The notes under the pieces were generated by a model. That model was given only the letters and a program-made list of their open reading frames with translations. It was not told where the DNA came from and searched no databases. A program made the translations under genes and the position numbers. This document shows positions 37,040-46,635 of a stretch of 64,000 nt of DNA, piece after piece. Source of the DNA: Microbacterium karelineae (GTDB lineage: Bacteria > Actinomycetota > Actinomycetes > Actinomycetales > Microbacteriaceae); contig NZ_WFIX01000182.1 of the NCBI RefSeq assembly GCF_009745985.1, forward strand, positions 248,001 to 312,000, given 5' to 3'. Numbering within the stretch: position 1 is the stretch's first letter; every line of letters starts with the position of its first letter.

Positions 37040-37885
37040 TCACGCGCGCCTCCGCCGGCGCGCGGCGAGCACGCTCTTCGGCCCGAACGCCGCGACCACG
37101 GCGAAGACCGCGCCCTGCACGATGATGACGAGCGCCCCGGACGCGGCGTCCGCCCAGTAGCTGATGTAGATGCCGACGACCGACGACGCGGCCGAGAGGA
37201 TCGGCGCGATCACGAGCATGCGCCCGAACCGGTCGGTGAGGAGACGTGCCGTCGCGCCCGGGATGATGAGCATCGCCACCACGAGGATCACGCCGACGAC
37301 CTGCAGGGCGACGACGGCGGTGAGGGCGAGCGCGCCGAGCAGGATCGCGCCGAGCAGCCGCGGCGACAGCCCGATCGCGAACGCGTGCCCGGGGTCGAAC
37401 GCGTACAGCGTGAGGTCGCGCCGCTTCGCGACGAGGACGACGAACGCGACGGCGGCGAGCGCCCCGATCTGGACCAGCTCGGCCGTCGAGACGCCGAGGA
37501 TGTTTCCGAACACGATGTGCGCGAGGTCGGTCTGGCTCGGCGTGACGGAGATGAGCACGAGGCCGATCGCGAACAGCACCGTGAACACGATCCCGATCGC
37601 CGCGTCCTCCTTCACGCGGCCCGTGCCGCGGACGACGCCGATGAGCACGACCGCGAGGAGCCCGAAGATCAGCGCCCCGATCGCGAAGGGTGCGCCGACG
37701 ATGTAGGCGAGCACCACGCCGGGGAGGACGGCGTGCGAGACGGCGTCGCCCATGAGCGACCAGCCCACGAGCACGAGCCAGCAGGAGAGGAGCGCACAGA
37801 CGACGGACGCCACGACCGTCGCCGCGAGCGCGCGGACCATGAAGTCGTAGGCGAGCGGCTCGACGATGATGTCGATCACGGTCAT
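37040..37885 (-). CDS. Metal ABC transporter permease (Mn/Zn type, ABC-3 family)
   Basis: 281 residues with eight to nine membrane helices of the ABC-3 (ZnuB/MntB/SitC) family: GWSLMGDAVSHAVLPGVVLAY, where the text here shows its core GDAVSHAVLPG, and LLTDRFGRMLVIAPILSAASSVVGIYIS region. It is the channel of the metal importer. Start at 37885 overlaps the ATPase stop (ATGA). The frame upstream of that is antiphase to the ATPase gene. Last gene of the operon. Confidence 0.93.
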   Translation of the reverse strand: MTVIDIIVEPLAYDFMVRALAATVVASVVCALLSCWLVLVGWSLMGDAVSHAVLPGVVLAYIVGAPFAIGALIFGLLAVVLIGVVRGTGRVKEDAAIGIVFTVLFAIGLVLISVTPSQTDLAHIVFGNILGVSTAELVQIGALAAVAFVVLVAKRRDLTLYAFDPGHAFAIGLSPRLLGAILLGALALTAVVALQVVGVILVVAMLIIPGATARLLTDRFGRMLVIAPILSAASSVVGIYISYWADAASGALVIIVQGAVFAVVAAFGPKSVLAARRRRRA

Positions 37886-38607
37886 GCGAGGCCGTCCAGC
37901 CCGAAGGCGCGCGCGAGGTTGTCGGGCCGGAGCGCCTCCTCGACGGATCCGTGGAAGAGAGGGCGACGCAGCAGCAGGACCGCATCGTCGGCGAGGCGGG
38001 GCAGCGCGTGGAGGTCGTGCGTCGAGACGAGCACGGCGCACCCCGAGGCCGCGAGCTCGCGCAGCAGCCGGACGATCGTCGCCTCCGAGCGCTTGTCGAC
38101 GCCGGCGAACGGCTCGTCGAGGAGGAGGATCCGCGCACCCTGCGCGATGCCGCGTGCGACGAAGGCGCGCTTGCGCTGGCCTCCGGAGAGCTCGCCGATC
38201 TGCCGCCCGGCGAGCTCCGTGAGCTCGACGCGGCGCAGCGCGTCATCGACGGCCGCCTCATCGGCGGCGCGCGGTCGCCGCGTGATCCCGAGGCCACCGT
38301 AGCGCCCCATCATGACGACATCGCGGACCGAGACGGGGAACGATGCATCGACGTCCTCACTCTGCGGCACGTATCCGATCGCGCCGCGTCGGCGGGCGGC
38401 GGCCGGGGATCCGCCCTCGATGCGCACGGCGCCGGAATCGGGGCGGACCAGCCCGAGGATCGCCTTGAACAGCGTCGACTTGCCGGATCCGTTCATCCCG
38501 ATGAGCGCCGTCACGCGGCCCGCTTCGACGACGACACCGGTGTCCTCCAGCGCCACCACGTCGCGATACCGGACGGTGACGCCGCTCACCTCGATCGCGG
38601 CGCTCAT
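37882..38607 (-). CDS. Metal ABC transporter ATP-binding protein
   Basis: 241 residues. Walker A GMNGSGKST, Q-loop YVPQSEDVD, signature LSGGQRKRAFVARGI, Walker B ILLLDEPFAGVD and switch STHDLH are present. The VPQSEDVDWSFP-type Q-loop (here VPQSEDVDASFP) is characteristic of Mn/Zn ABC-3 ATPases. Start at 38607 overlaps the binding-protein stop (ATGA). A longer open frame upstream is only antiphase to the binding-protein gene. Confidence 0.94.
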   Translation of the reverse strand: MSAAIEVSGVTVRYRDVVALEDTGVVVEAGRVTALIGMNGSGKSTLFKAILGLVRPDSGAVRIEGGSPAAARRRGAIGYVPQSEDVDASFPVSVRDVVMMGRYGGLGITRRPRAADEAAVDDALRRVELTELAGRQIGELSGGQRKRAFVARGIAQGARILLLDEPFAGVDKRSEATIVRLLRELAASGCAVLVSTHDLHALPRLADDAVLLLRRPLFHGSVEEALRPDNLARAFGLDGLA

Positions 38608-39512
38608 CCGGCGAGCGCCTCCGCGATCAGCTCGGCGTCGTGGCGGATGAGGTCGAGGTACGTGGGCACGTCGCCGTCCGGCTCGGACAGCGAGTCGACG
38701 TACAGCGTGCCGCCGAACTCGGCGCCCGTCGCCTCGACGACCTGGCGCATCGGCCGGTCGGACACGGTCGACTCGCAGAAGACGGCGGGGATGTCGCCGT
38801 CGTCGACGAACTCGATCGCGGCGGTGATCTGCTGCGGCGTCGCCTGCTGCTCGGCGTTGACGGGCCAGATGTAGGCCTCCGCGAGTCCCGCATCGCGCGC
38901 GAGATACGAGAACGCCCCCTCGCAGGTGACGAGCGCCCGCTCGTCGTCGGGGACGCCGGCGAGCGCCTCGACGAGGTCGTCCTGCACGCCCTGCAGCTCC
39001 TCGCGGTAGTCCGCCGCGTTCTCGGCGTACTCGGCCGCCCCCTCCGGATCGAGCTCGGAGAACGCAGCGACCATGTTGTCGACGTAGATCTGCACATTGA
39101 GCGGGCTCATCCACGCATGCGGGTTCGGCGTGCCGGCGTAGGCGTCCGCGGCGATGTCGATGGGATCCACCCCGTCTGAGACGACGACGTGGGGGACGTC
39201 GATCGACTCGACGAACTGAGCGAACCAGGCCTCGAGGTTCAGGCCGTTGTCGAGGATGAGGTCCGCCTCCGACGCGCGGCGGATGTCGCCCGGCGTCGGC
39301 TCGTAGCCGTGGATCTCCGAGCCGATCTTCGTGATCGACTCGACGCGCAGGCGGTCGCCGGCGACGTTGCCTGCGATATCGGCGAGCACCGTGAACGTCG
39401 TGAGGACGACGGGTCGGTCGTCCCCCTCATCGACGGGCCGGGCGGCGCATCCGGCGAGCGCGGACGAGGCCAGCACGGCGACGGCGGCACACGCCAGGAG
39501 ATTTTTCGGCAT
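38604..39512 (-). CDS. Metal-binding lipoprotein of ABC importer (PsaA/TroA family)
   Basis: 302 residues, lipobox LAGC after a short signal peptide. The four metal ligands of cluster A-I proteins can be placed: His in EIHGYEPTPGD, His in NPHAWMSP, Glu in VTCEGAFSY and Asp in YVDSLSEP. There is no His-rich loop, and a His-His-Glu-Asp set favours Mn or Fe over Zn. ATG at 39512 has no ribosome-binding site but TAGGTT six bases upstream, so it is probably leaderless; a perfect palindrome covers the start. Confidence 0.92.
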   Translation of the reverse strand: MPKNLLACAAVAVLASSALAGCAARPVDEGDDRPVVLTTFTVLADIAGNVAGDRLRVESITKIGSEIHGYEPTPGDIRRASEADLILDNGLNLEAWFAQFVESIDVPHVVVSDGVDPIDIAADAYAGTPNPHAWMSPLNVQIYVDNMVAAFSELDPEGAAEYAENAADYREELQGVQDDLVEALAGVPDDERALVTCEGAFSYLARDAGLAEAYIWPVNAEQQATPQQITAAIEFVDDGDIPAVFCESTVSDRPMRQVVEATGAEFGGTLYVDSLSEPDGDVPTYLDLIRHDAELIAEALAG

Positions 39513-39520
39513 ACCGAAAA
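39503..39520. promoter_or_regulatory. Palindromic operator over the start of the metal-importer operon
   Basis: TTTTCGG-CATA-CCGAAAA, perfect 7-base arms with a 4-base spacer, covers the first codons, the presumed transcription start and part of the TAGGTT -10 hexamer (39519-39524). The position suits a metal-dependent repressor of the DtxR/MntR kind; the regulator is inferred, not seen. Confidence 0.7.
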
Positions 39521-39682
39521 CCTATCTGCCCGGCCCGCCGAGAACAAGACCCGATCTCGCCCGATCGTCGGGCGCGATCACACGCCCGAAACTCAGGAAA
39601 CACTCAGTTCACAACGGGCTCCTACGTTCGGTGACATCTGCGACGCCGCCCGAGAGTCGGGACCGCGTCGACCGGAGGATCC

Positions 39683-41014
39683 ATGAATCACGCCACCGCC
39701 CCACGAGGGCGGGTACGGGTCGGCGCGGCAGTCGCGCTCCTCACCGCATTCCTCGCCGTGCTCGTCGGCCTCGCGCTCGCGCCGCAGCCGGCATCCGCCG
39801 CCGATGGCGACCCCTACACGCTCTCGGGCAACGTGCACCACGAGGGCGAGCCGCTCGAGGGCGTCGCGCTCGCGATCGACGGCCCCGGTGGCGAGCAGCT
39901 CGTCGTCACCGATGCCGAGGGGAGGTGGCAGGTGAAGGTGCCGGAGCGCGGCGCGACCTACACGGTCGCCCTCGACGAGGAGACCCTCCCCGACGGCGTG
40001 ACGGTCATCGACGAGTCGGGCGAGGACGACTCGCCGAACGTCGTCGAGGCCGAGATGGGCGCGGGCGGTCGACTCGCCGTCAACTTCTTCATCGGCGAAG
40101 GCGAGCGCAACACCGTCGGCTTCGTCGATCAGCTCGTCGACCGCGTGTTCAAGGGCATCAACTTCGGCCTGATGCTCGCACTCGCCGCGGTGGGCATCTC
40201 GCTCGTGTACGGCACGACGAAGCTGTCGAACTTCGCGCACGCCGAGATGGTGACCTTCGGCGCGGTCGTCGCCTACGGACTCGCCGGCGCGGCGACGCTC
40301 GGCCTCCCGCTCTGGCTCGCGCTCATCCTCACGATCGTGCTCGCGGCGCTCATGGGCCTCGCCCTCGACGTCGCGCTGTGGAAGCCGCTGCGCCGCCGCG
40401 GCGCGGGCGTCGTGCAGCTCATGATCGTGTCGATCGGCCTGTCGCTCGCGATGCGGTTCATCTTCCAGTTCTTCATCGGCGGCGGCACCCTCCAGCTCCC
40501 TCCCCTCGCGGACACCGCCAAGATCCCGCTGTTCGGCGCCGTCGCCGTCAGCCCGATGGAGATGATGTCGATGGCGCTCTCGCTCGTCGTGCTCGTCGCC
40601 TTCGCGGCCTGGCTCACGTACAGCCGCGTGGGCAAGGCGACGCGCGCCATCAGCGACAACCCGGCGCTCGCGAGCGCCACGGGCATCGACGTCGACAAGG
40701 TCGTGCGCATCGTCTGGGTGCTCTCGGGCGCCATGGCCGGCCTGGCCGGCGTGCTCTACGCCTACTACCGCCCCGGGATCCGCTTCGACATGGGGATGCA
40801 CATCCTGCTGCTCGTGTTCGCGGCGGTCACGCTGGGCGGGCTGGGAACCGCCTACGGCGCGCTCGTGGGCGCCCTCATCGTCGGCGTCCTCGTCGAGGTC
40901 TCGAGCCTGTGGATCCCCGCCGACCTCCGCTACGTCGGCGCGCTCTTCGTCCTCATCCTCGTGCTCCTCCTCCGACCACAGGGCCTCCTCGGCCGACGAG
41001 AGCGCATCGGTTAG
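39683..41014 (+). CDS. livH: LivH-type permease with an N-terminal exported beta domain
   Basis: 443 residues, about 150 longer than an ordinary LivH. It begins with a signal-like segment (residues 10-41, ending ASAADGD), then a carboxypeptidase-regulatory/Cna-B-like beta-sandwich at about 42-120 (YTLSGNVHHEGEPLEGVALA, VVTDAEGRWQVKVPERGATY). The normal LivH membrane domain starts near 145 (INFGLMLALAAVGISLVYGTTKLSNFAHAEM region) and carries the ATPase-contact loop TRAISDNPALASATGI. Start follows GGAGG. First gene of livHMGF; the fused domain would sit outside the membrane. Confidence 0.93.
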   Translation: MNHATAPRGRVRVGAAVALLTAFLAVLVGLALAPQPASAADGDPYTLSGNVHHEGEPLEGVALAIDGPGGEQLVVTDAEGRWQVKVPERGATYTVALDEETLPDGVTVIDESGEDDSPNVVEAEMGAGGRLAVNFFIGEGERNTVGFVDQLVDRVFKGINFGLMLALAAVGISLVYGTTKLSNFAHAEMVTFGAVVAYGLAGAATLGLPLWLALILTIVLAALMGLALDVALWKPLRRRGAGVVQLMIVSIGLSLAMRFIFQFFIGGGTLQLPPLADTAKIPLFGAVAVSPMEMMSMALSLVVLVAFAAWLTYSRVGKATRAISDNPALASATGIDVDKVVRIVWVLSGAMAGLAGVLYAYYRPGIRFDMGMHILLLVFAAVTLGGLGTAYGALVGALIVGVLVEVSSLWIPADLRYVGALFVLILVLLLRPQGLLGRRERIG

Positions 41015-41023
41015 GAGCCGCAC

Positions 41024-42004
41024 ATGGACTGGAATCTCATCATCGAGCAGTCGCTGCGATCGCTGCTCTCGCCCGCCACGATGGCGTTCGCGCTGGCCGG
41101 TCTCGGCCTCGCGCTCCACTTCGGCTTCACCGGCCTCCTCAACATGGGCGTCGCCGGCTTCATGGCCCTCGGCGCCTACGGATATGCGATCAGCGTCCTC
41201 ACCTTCGGCTTCCCCTGGTGGGCCGGCGTGCTCGTCGGCGTCATCGCGTCCGCGCTGTTCGCCCTCGTGCTGGGGATCCCCACCCTCCGCCTCCGCGGCG
41301 ACTACCTCGCGATCGCGACGATCGCCGCCGCGGAGGTGGTGCGGCTGTTCTTCCTGACGACCGCGTTCGACGAGGTCACGGGATCCGCCGACGGCCTCAG
41401 CGGCTATCACGCGTCGTTCCGCGACATGAACCCGATCCCGCCCGGCACCTACGGCTTCGGCCCGTTCGTCTACAACGAGACGGGCTGGTGGACGCGCCTC
41501 GTCGGCCTCGTGCTCGTCGCCGTCGCCGTGCTCGTCGTCTGGCTGCTCACGCGCAGCCCCTGGGGGCGCGTGCTCAAGGGGATCCGCGAGGACGAGGACG
41601 CCGTCCGCGCGCTCGGCAAGAACGTCTTCGCGTACAAGATGCAGGCGCTCGTCGTCGGCGGCGTCATCGCCGCACTCGGCGGCGTCGTATGGGCGCTCCC
41701 CAGCGCCGTCAATCCGAACACCTATATGACGTCGACGACGTTCTTCGTCTGGACGGCGCTGCTGCTCGGCGGCGCCGCCACGGTGTTCGGGCCGCTGCTC
41801 GGAGCCGTGCTGTTCTGGTTCGTGCGCACGCTCCTCGGCGTGCTCCTCCCGCAGCTCGTCGAGTCCGGGGTGCTCCCCTTCATGAGCTCGATCCAGGCGG
41901 CGACCCTCCGCGACATCCTCATCGGCGTCGCGCTCGTGCTCCTCGTCGTCTTCATGCCGCAGGGACTCCTCGGAAACAAGAAGGAGCTGACCTTTGTCAA
42001 GTGA
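41024..42004 (+). CDS. livM: Branched-chain amino-acid ABC transporter permease
   Basis: 326 residues, eight to nine membrane helices, typical LivM: FGFTGLLNMGVAGFMALGAY, GIPTLRLRGDYLAIATIAAAE and the ATPase-contact loop LKGIREDEDAVRALGKNVF. Together with LivH it forms the channel for branched-chain or related amino acids. The start lies nine bases after the livH stop behind GGAG. It ends overlapping livG by 11 bases. Confidence 0.94.
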   Translation: MDWNLIIEQSLRSLLSPATMAFALAGLGLALHFGFTGLLNMGVAGFMALGAYGYAISVLTFGFPWWAGVLVGVIASALFALVLGIPTLRLRGDYLAIATIAAAEVVRLFFLTTAFDEVTGSADGLSGYHASFRDMNPIPPGTYGFGPFVYNETGWWTRLVGLVLVAVAVLVVWLLTRSPWGRVLKGIREDEDAVRALGKNVFAYKMQALVVGGVIAALGGVVWALPSAVNPNTYMTSTTFFVWTALLLGGAATVFGPLLGAVLFWFVRTLLGVLLPQLVESGVLPFMSSIQAATLRDILIGVALVLLVVFMPQGLLGNKKELTFVK

Positions 42005-42967
42005 CAGCGTCTCCCCCGCCGGTCCCATCGCGCGCGCGAAGACGACCGGCCTGCACGTCGGCGAGGCCGCCCCCGGCGTGGCCAAGACGGATCCGATCAT
42101 CGTGGTCGACTCGGTGACGCGGCGCTTCGGCGGCATGACCGCGGTCGACGTCGCGCACCTCGAGATCCCGCGGGGCGCCATCACGGCGCTCATCGGCCCG
42201 AACGGCGCCGGCAAGACGACCCTGTTCAACCTGCTCACGGGCTTCGACCAGCCGAACACGGGCGCGTGGTCGTTCGAGGGCAGGTCGCTCGCGAACGTGC
42301 CCGCGCATCGGGTCGCGCGGCGCGGCCTCGTGCGCACATTCCAGCTGACGAAGGCCCTCGGTCTCATGACCGTCATGGACAACATGAAGCTCGGCCAGAC
42401 CGGCCAGCGGGGCGAGAGGTTCTGGCCGAGCCTCGTGCCGGCCCTGTGGCGGGCGCAGGATCGGGCGATCGAGGAGCGCGCCCTCGCGCTGCTCGAGAAG
42501 TTCCGGCTCGATGCCAAGAAGGACGACTTCGCGGCATCGCTCTCGGGCGGACAGCGCAAGCTGCTCGAGATGGCCCGCGCCCTCATGACGGATCCGACCC
42601 TCGTCATGCTCGACGAGCCGATGGCCGGCGTGAACCCCGCGCTCACCGAGAGCCTCCTCGAGCACATCCTCGACCTCAAGGACGCGGGGATGACGGTGCT
42701 GTTCGTCGAGCACGACATGCACATGGTCCAGCACATCGCCGACTGGGTCGTGGTGATGGCCGAGGGCCGCGTCGTGGCCGAGGGACCGCCCGCGGAGGTC
42801 ATGACGGACAAGGCGGTGATCGACGCATACCTCGGCGCGCACCAGGATGTCGACCTCGGCGTCGTCACGGGGCGCATCGACGTCGTCGAGGAGGCCGCCG
42901 CTCCGCCCGTCAGCGCGGATGACATCGCCCGCGAGGGTCAGGCGGAAGCAGACGAGGAGGATCCCCG

Positions 42968-42971
<4 letters not shown>
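41994..42971 (+). CDS. livG: Branched-chain amino-acid ABC transporter ATP-binding protein
   Basis: 325 residues, with Walker A GPNGAGKTT, signature LSGGQRKLLEMARAL, Walker B LVMLDEPMAGVNP and switch VEHDMHM. A nonstandard N-terminal 33 residues and an acidic C-terminal tail of about 50 residues flank the LivG core. TTG start at 41994 is chosen because AAGGAG lies seven bases before it; it overlaps the livM stop. Translationally coupled to livF (ATGA). Confidence 0.94.
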
Positions 42972-43747
<776 letters not shown>

Positions 43748-43751
43748 CGCG

Positions 43752-44957
43752 TCAGGGCGCGCTCACGCGATCGGCGAGGATCGCCACGCGGCGCCCGTCG
43801 ATGCGCGTGACGATGAGCGTCGCGGATCCGTCGCCCCGCAGCTTCAGCTTCCTCCGCAGCGCCGCAGGATCGATGTCGACGCCGCGCTTCTTGATCTCGA
43901 GGGTGCCGATGCCCCGCTCCCGCAGCGCCTTCCCGAGGACCTTCGGGTCGGCGGGGAGCGTCTCGCGCACCCGGAAGGACTGCGCGAACGGGCTCGTGGC
44001 CTCGGCGTCGCCCGTCAGGTAGGCGATGCCGTCGGCCACGGGGCCGGCGTCGAGCGCCCGCGCGACGTCGCCGACGAGGCGCGCGCGGATGACGGATCCC
44101 TCGGGTTCGTGCACGAATGCCCCGAGAGCGCGCACCGGCTCGTCCTCGACGTCTCCCGGCGCCGTGAGCTCGTGCGCGCTGTCACGGCGGATCACGAGGG
44201 CGGCGCGGCCGACGCCCGCGCGCGCGAGCGCGCCCGACCACAGCACGAGCTCGACGGTCGATCCGTCGACGCTGATCCACTGCGCCTCCACGCCGTCGGG
44301 GATCGCGTCGCGGTCGTGGGCCGGCCCGAGCTTGATCCCCGTCGGGAGGCGCTCCGCGAGCGCGAAGGCCCAGTCGAGGCGCGGCGAATAGTCGTCGGCC
44401 GACACGCGGCGCGTCTCGCTGTGGCCCGTCGTGCGGCGCGCGGGATCCATCCAGACGGCGTCGACGCCCGCGAGGTCGGTCTCCTCAGCGCGCGCGCAGC
44501 GCACCTCGACGGATCCGGCGCCGTCGCGGAAGGGCGAGAGGTTGTACGCGGCGAGCGCCGCCGTGACCTCGTCGGCGTCGACGGCGAGGACGCCCATGCC
44601 GAGCGATCCGAAGGCGATGGCGTCTCCCCCGATGCCGCAGCCGAGGTCGGCGACGCGCGCAAGGCCCGCCCTGACGAATCTGCCGGCGTGGTGGGCCGAG
44701 ACCGACATGCGCGTCGCCTGCTCGATCCCCGCGCGGGTGAAGAGCATGCGATCCGCGAACTCGCCGAACTTCGCCCGCGCCCGCCGGCGCAGGCGCACCT
44801 GCCCCACGACGGCCGACACGAGATCGGGGCCGTGGCCCGCGCGGCGCAGCGTCGTGACGGTGCGCGCGACGTCGGCCTCGGTCTCGGCCGGATCGAGGCC
44901 GTCGACGAGCTCCATCGCCTCGGGCGTGAGCAGGGCGTCGAGCTCGGCGTGGTCCAT
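43752..44957 (-). CDS. Class I SAM-dependent methyltransferase with THUMP-like domain
   Basis: 401 residues. The SAM site is VADLGCGIGGDAIAFGSLG with the acidic VDADE strand end; AVWMDPARRT gives a DPAR motif in the catalytic position used by some RNA methyltransferases. The C-terminal 75 residues (LGKALRERGIGTLEIKKRGVD with the cores GIGTLEIKKRGV and RRKLKLRGDGSATL) form the THUMP-like domain of this actinobacterial family. Substrate unknown, probably RNA. Start at 44957 has TACGCT six bases upstream (leaderless pattern). It is divergent from groES. Confidence 0.87.
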   Translation of the reverse strand: MDHAELDALLTPEAMELVDGLDPAETEADVARTVTTLRRAGHGPDLVSAVVGQVRLRRRARAKFGEFADRMLFTRAGIEQATRMSVSAHHAGRFVRAGLARVADLGCGIGGDAIAFGSLGMGVLAVDADEVTAALAAYNLSPFRDGAGSVEVRCARAEETDLAGVDAVWMDPARRTTGHSETRRVSADDYSPRLDWAFALAERLPTGIKLGPAHDRDAIPDGVEAQWISVDGSTVELVLWSGALARAGVGRAALVIRRDSAHELTAPGDVEDEPVRALGAFVHEPEGSVIRARLVGDVARALDAGPVADGIAYLTGDAEATSPFAQSFRVRETLPADPKVLGKALRERGIGTLEIKKRGVDIDPAALRRKLKLRGDGSATLIVTRIDGRRVAILADRVSAP

Positions 44958-44982
44958 CGCTCCAGCGTAGGACGCCGGCGGG

Positions 44983-45009
44983 TTGGCACTCACGTTGCGT
45001 GAGTGCCAA
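44983..45009. promoter_or_regulatory. CIRCE element, distal copy
   Basis: TTGGCACTC-N9-GAGTGCCAA, a perfect 9+9 inverted repeat of the CIRCE type bound by the heat-shock repressor HrcA. It contains the probable -35 (TTGCGT, 44995-45000) of the groES promoter; the -10 would be TACACT at 45019-45024. Confidence 0.93.
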
Positions 45010-45029
45010 TTTCCGCTCTACACTGACGA

Positions 45030-45056
45030 TTAGCACTCTCGGGGTGAGAGTGCGAA
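45030..45056. promoter_or_regulatory. CIRCE element, proximal copy
   Basis: TTAGCACTC-N9-GAGTGCGAA, close to the CIRCE consensus, one mismatch between arms. It covers the expected groES transcription start, seven bases after TACACT. With the distal copy, centre to centre 47 bases, it gives tandem HrcA sites. Confidence 0.95.
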
Positions 45057-45095
45057 CCAACGTCTTCTGTCAGGACAGGAAAGCAGAGGTACACC

Positions 45096-45392
45096 GTGTC
45101 GGTTTCCATCAAGCCGCTCGAGGACCGCATCGTCATCAAGCAGGTCGAGGCTGAGCAGACCACGGCGAGCGGGCTCGTCATCCCCGACACCGCCAAGGAG
45201 AAGCCCCAGGAGGGCGAGGTCGTGGCGGTCGGGCCGGGTCGCATCGACGACAACGGCAACCGTGTTCCGCTCGACGTCGCGGTCGGCGACGTCGTTCTGT
45301 ACAGCAAGTACGGCGGAACCGAGGTCAAGTTCGGCGCGGACGAGTATCTCGTCCTCTCGGCCCGCGACGTGCTCGCGGTCGTCGTGCGCTGA
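45096..45392 (+). CDS. groES: Co-chaperonin GroES
   Basis: 98 residues, the 10-kDa lid of the GroEL chaperonin. The mobile loop is in [20 protein letters not shown] and the roof and base strands in [19 protein letters not shown]-type sequence; [19 protein letters not shown] completes the fold. GTG start at 45096 follows AGAGG. Two CIRCE sites upstream indicate HrcA control. groEL is not adjacent: a terminator and mscS follow, so GroEL must be encoded elsewhere. Confidence 0.97.
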   Translation: MSVSIKPLEDRIVIKQVEAEQTTASGLVIPDTAKEKPQEGEVVAVGPGRIDDNGNRVPLDVAVGDVVLYSKYGGTEVKFGADEYLVLSARDVLAVVVR

Positions 45393-45408
45393 CCCTCAAG
45401 GTCGCCTG

Positions 45409-45440
45409 AGAACCCCGGACGCATCGCGTCCGGGGTTCTT
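45409..45440 (+). terminator. Rho-independent terminator after groES
   Basis: A perfect 14-base stem, AGAACCCCGGACGC with its complement, around an ATC loop, followed by TTCG. It isolates groES from mscS. Confidence 0.93.
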
Positions 45441-45472
45441 CGCATGTCGGGGGTCGTCTCTACGCTGGGGGC

Positions 45473-46567
45473 ATGACCGATGAGCTCCCCGCCGATGTCG
45501 CCGACATCGCCGACGCCGTGACGACGAACCCCTGGGCGGCCTGGGGCGCCGTCGCCGTGGCTGCCGCCGCCGCGCTCGTCCTCGCGTTCGTCGTCGCCTG
45601 GGTGTTCGCCGCCGTCACGCGCCGGCTCGGGCGCCGCCACGAGGTGTTCCGCGAGCTGAGCCGCCGCTTCCCGCGGCCCGCGTTCTGGTTCGTCGCGGTG
45701 ATCGGCTGGAAGGCCACCGTGCCGACGTTCTTCCCCGACGGCTTCGACGACCTGCGCGGCGCGGTCGACTACGGGCTCGACCTCGCGATCATCGCCGTCA
45801 TCGGCTGGATCATCGGCAAGATCCTCATCTTCCTCATCGACGGGGCGATGCGCCGCCAGGACACGACGAGCGGCGACGAGTTCACGGCGCGCCGGCGCCG
45901 CACGCAGCTGCGCATGATCCGCCGCCTCGTGATCGCCGTGATCGCGGTGCTGACGATCGCCGCGATGCTCCTCACGATCCCCGGCGCCGAGACGTTCGGC
46001 GCCTCGCTGTTCGCGTCGGCCGGCGTCGCGTCGATCGTCGCGGGTCTCGCCGCGCAGTCCACGCTCGGCAACCTCGTCGCCGGCATCCAGCTGGCCTTCT
46101 CGAACGCCCTCAAGGTCGGCGACACCGTCGAGGTCGACGACCAGTTCGGCACGATCGAGGAGATCACCCTCACCTACGTCGTCGTGCAGATCTGGGACGA
46201 TCGCCGCCTGGTGCTGCCGTCGACGCACTTCACGACGACGCCGTACACGAACTGGACCCGCAACCAGACCGAGCTCACCGGCACGGTGTTCGTCGAGGCC
46301 GACTACACGGTCGACGTCGCGGCCGTGCGCGCCGAGCTCGAGCGGATCCTCGATGCCAGCCCCGAGTGGGATCGCCGCGGCTGGGGCCTCATCGTCTCCG
46401 ACGCGACGGGCGGCGTCGCCCAGCTGCGGGCGACCATGACGGCCGCGGACGGCGACCTGCTGTGGACCCTGCGCTGCCGGGTACGCGAGGAGCTCGTGGC
46501 GTTCCTCGGAACGCAGCGACCGCAGGACATGTCGCGCACCCGCATCGAGCTCGGCCGCGACGACTGA
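45473..46567 (+). CDS. Small-conductance mechanosensitive channel, MscS family
   Basis: 364 residues. Four to five membrane segments (about 22-180) end in the pore-lining helix ASLFASAGVASIVAGLAAQS, followed by the conserved TLGNLVAGIQLAFSNALKVGD and the cytoplasmic beta and alpha/beta domains (VEVDDQFGTIEEITLTYVVV region). It opens on membrane tension to release solutes on osmotic down-shock. ATG at 45473 has TACGCT six bases upstream, a leaderless pattern, just beyond the groES terminator. Confidence 0.94.
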   Translation: MTDELPADVADIADAVTTNPWAAWGAVAVAAAAALVLAFVVAWVFAAVTRRLGRRHEVFRELSRRFPRPAFWFVAVIGWKATVPTFFPDGFDDLRGAVDYGLDLAIIAVIGWIIGKILIFLIDGAMRRQDTTSGDEFTARRRRTQLRMIRRLVIAVIAVLTIAAMLLTIPGAETFGASLFASAGVASIVAGLAAQSTLGNLVAGIQLAFSNALKVGDTVEVDDQFGTIEEITLTYVVVQIWDDRRLVLPSTHFTTTPYTNWTRNQTELTGTVFVEADYTVDVAAVRAELERILDASPEWDRRGWGLIVSDATGGVAQLRATMTAADGDLLWTLRCRVREELVAFLGTQRPQDMSRTRIELGRDD

Positions 46568-46635
46568 CAGGATTCGTGCGGAGGTCGGCAGATCCCGCCG
46601 CCCTCGCCCGGCCACGCGAGACATAGTCTTCATCC

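Noticed and set aside
39593-42925. 1110-codon minus-strand open frame
   Set aside because: Antisense to livHMG; His/Glu/Asp/Arg-rich sequence typical of a shadow frame.
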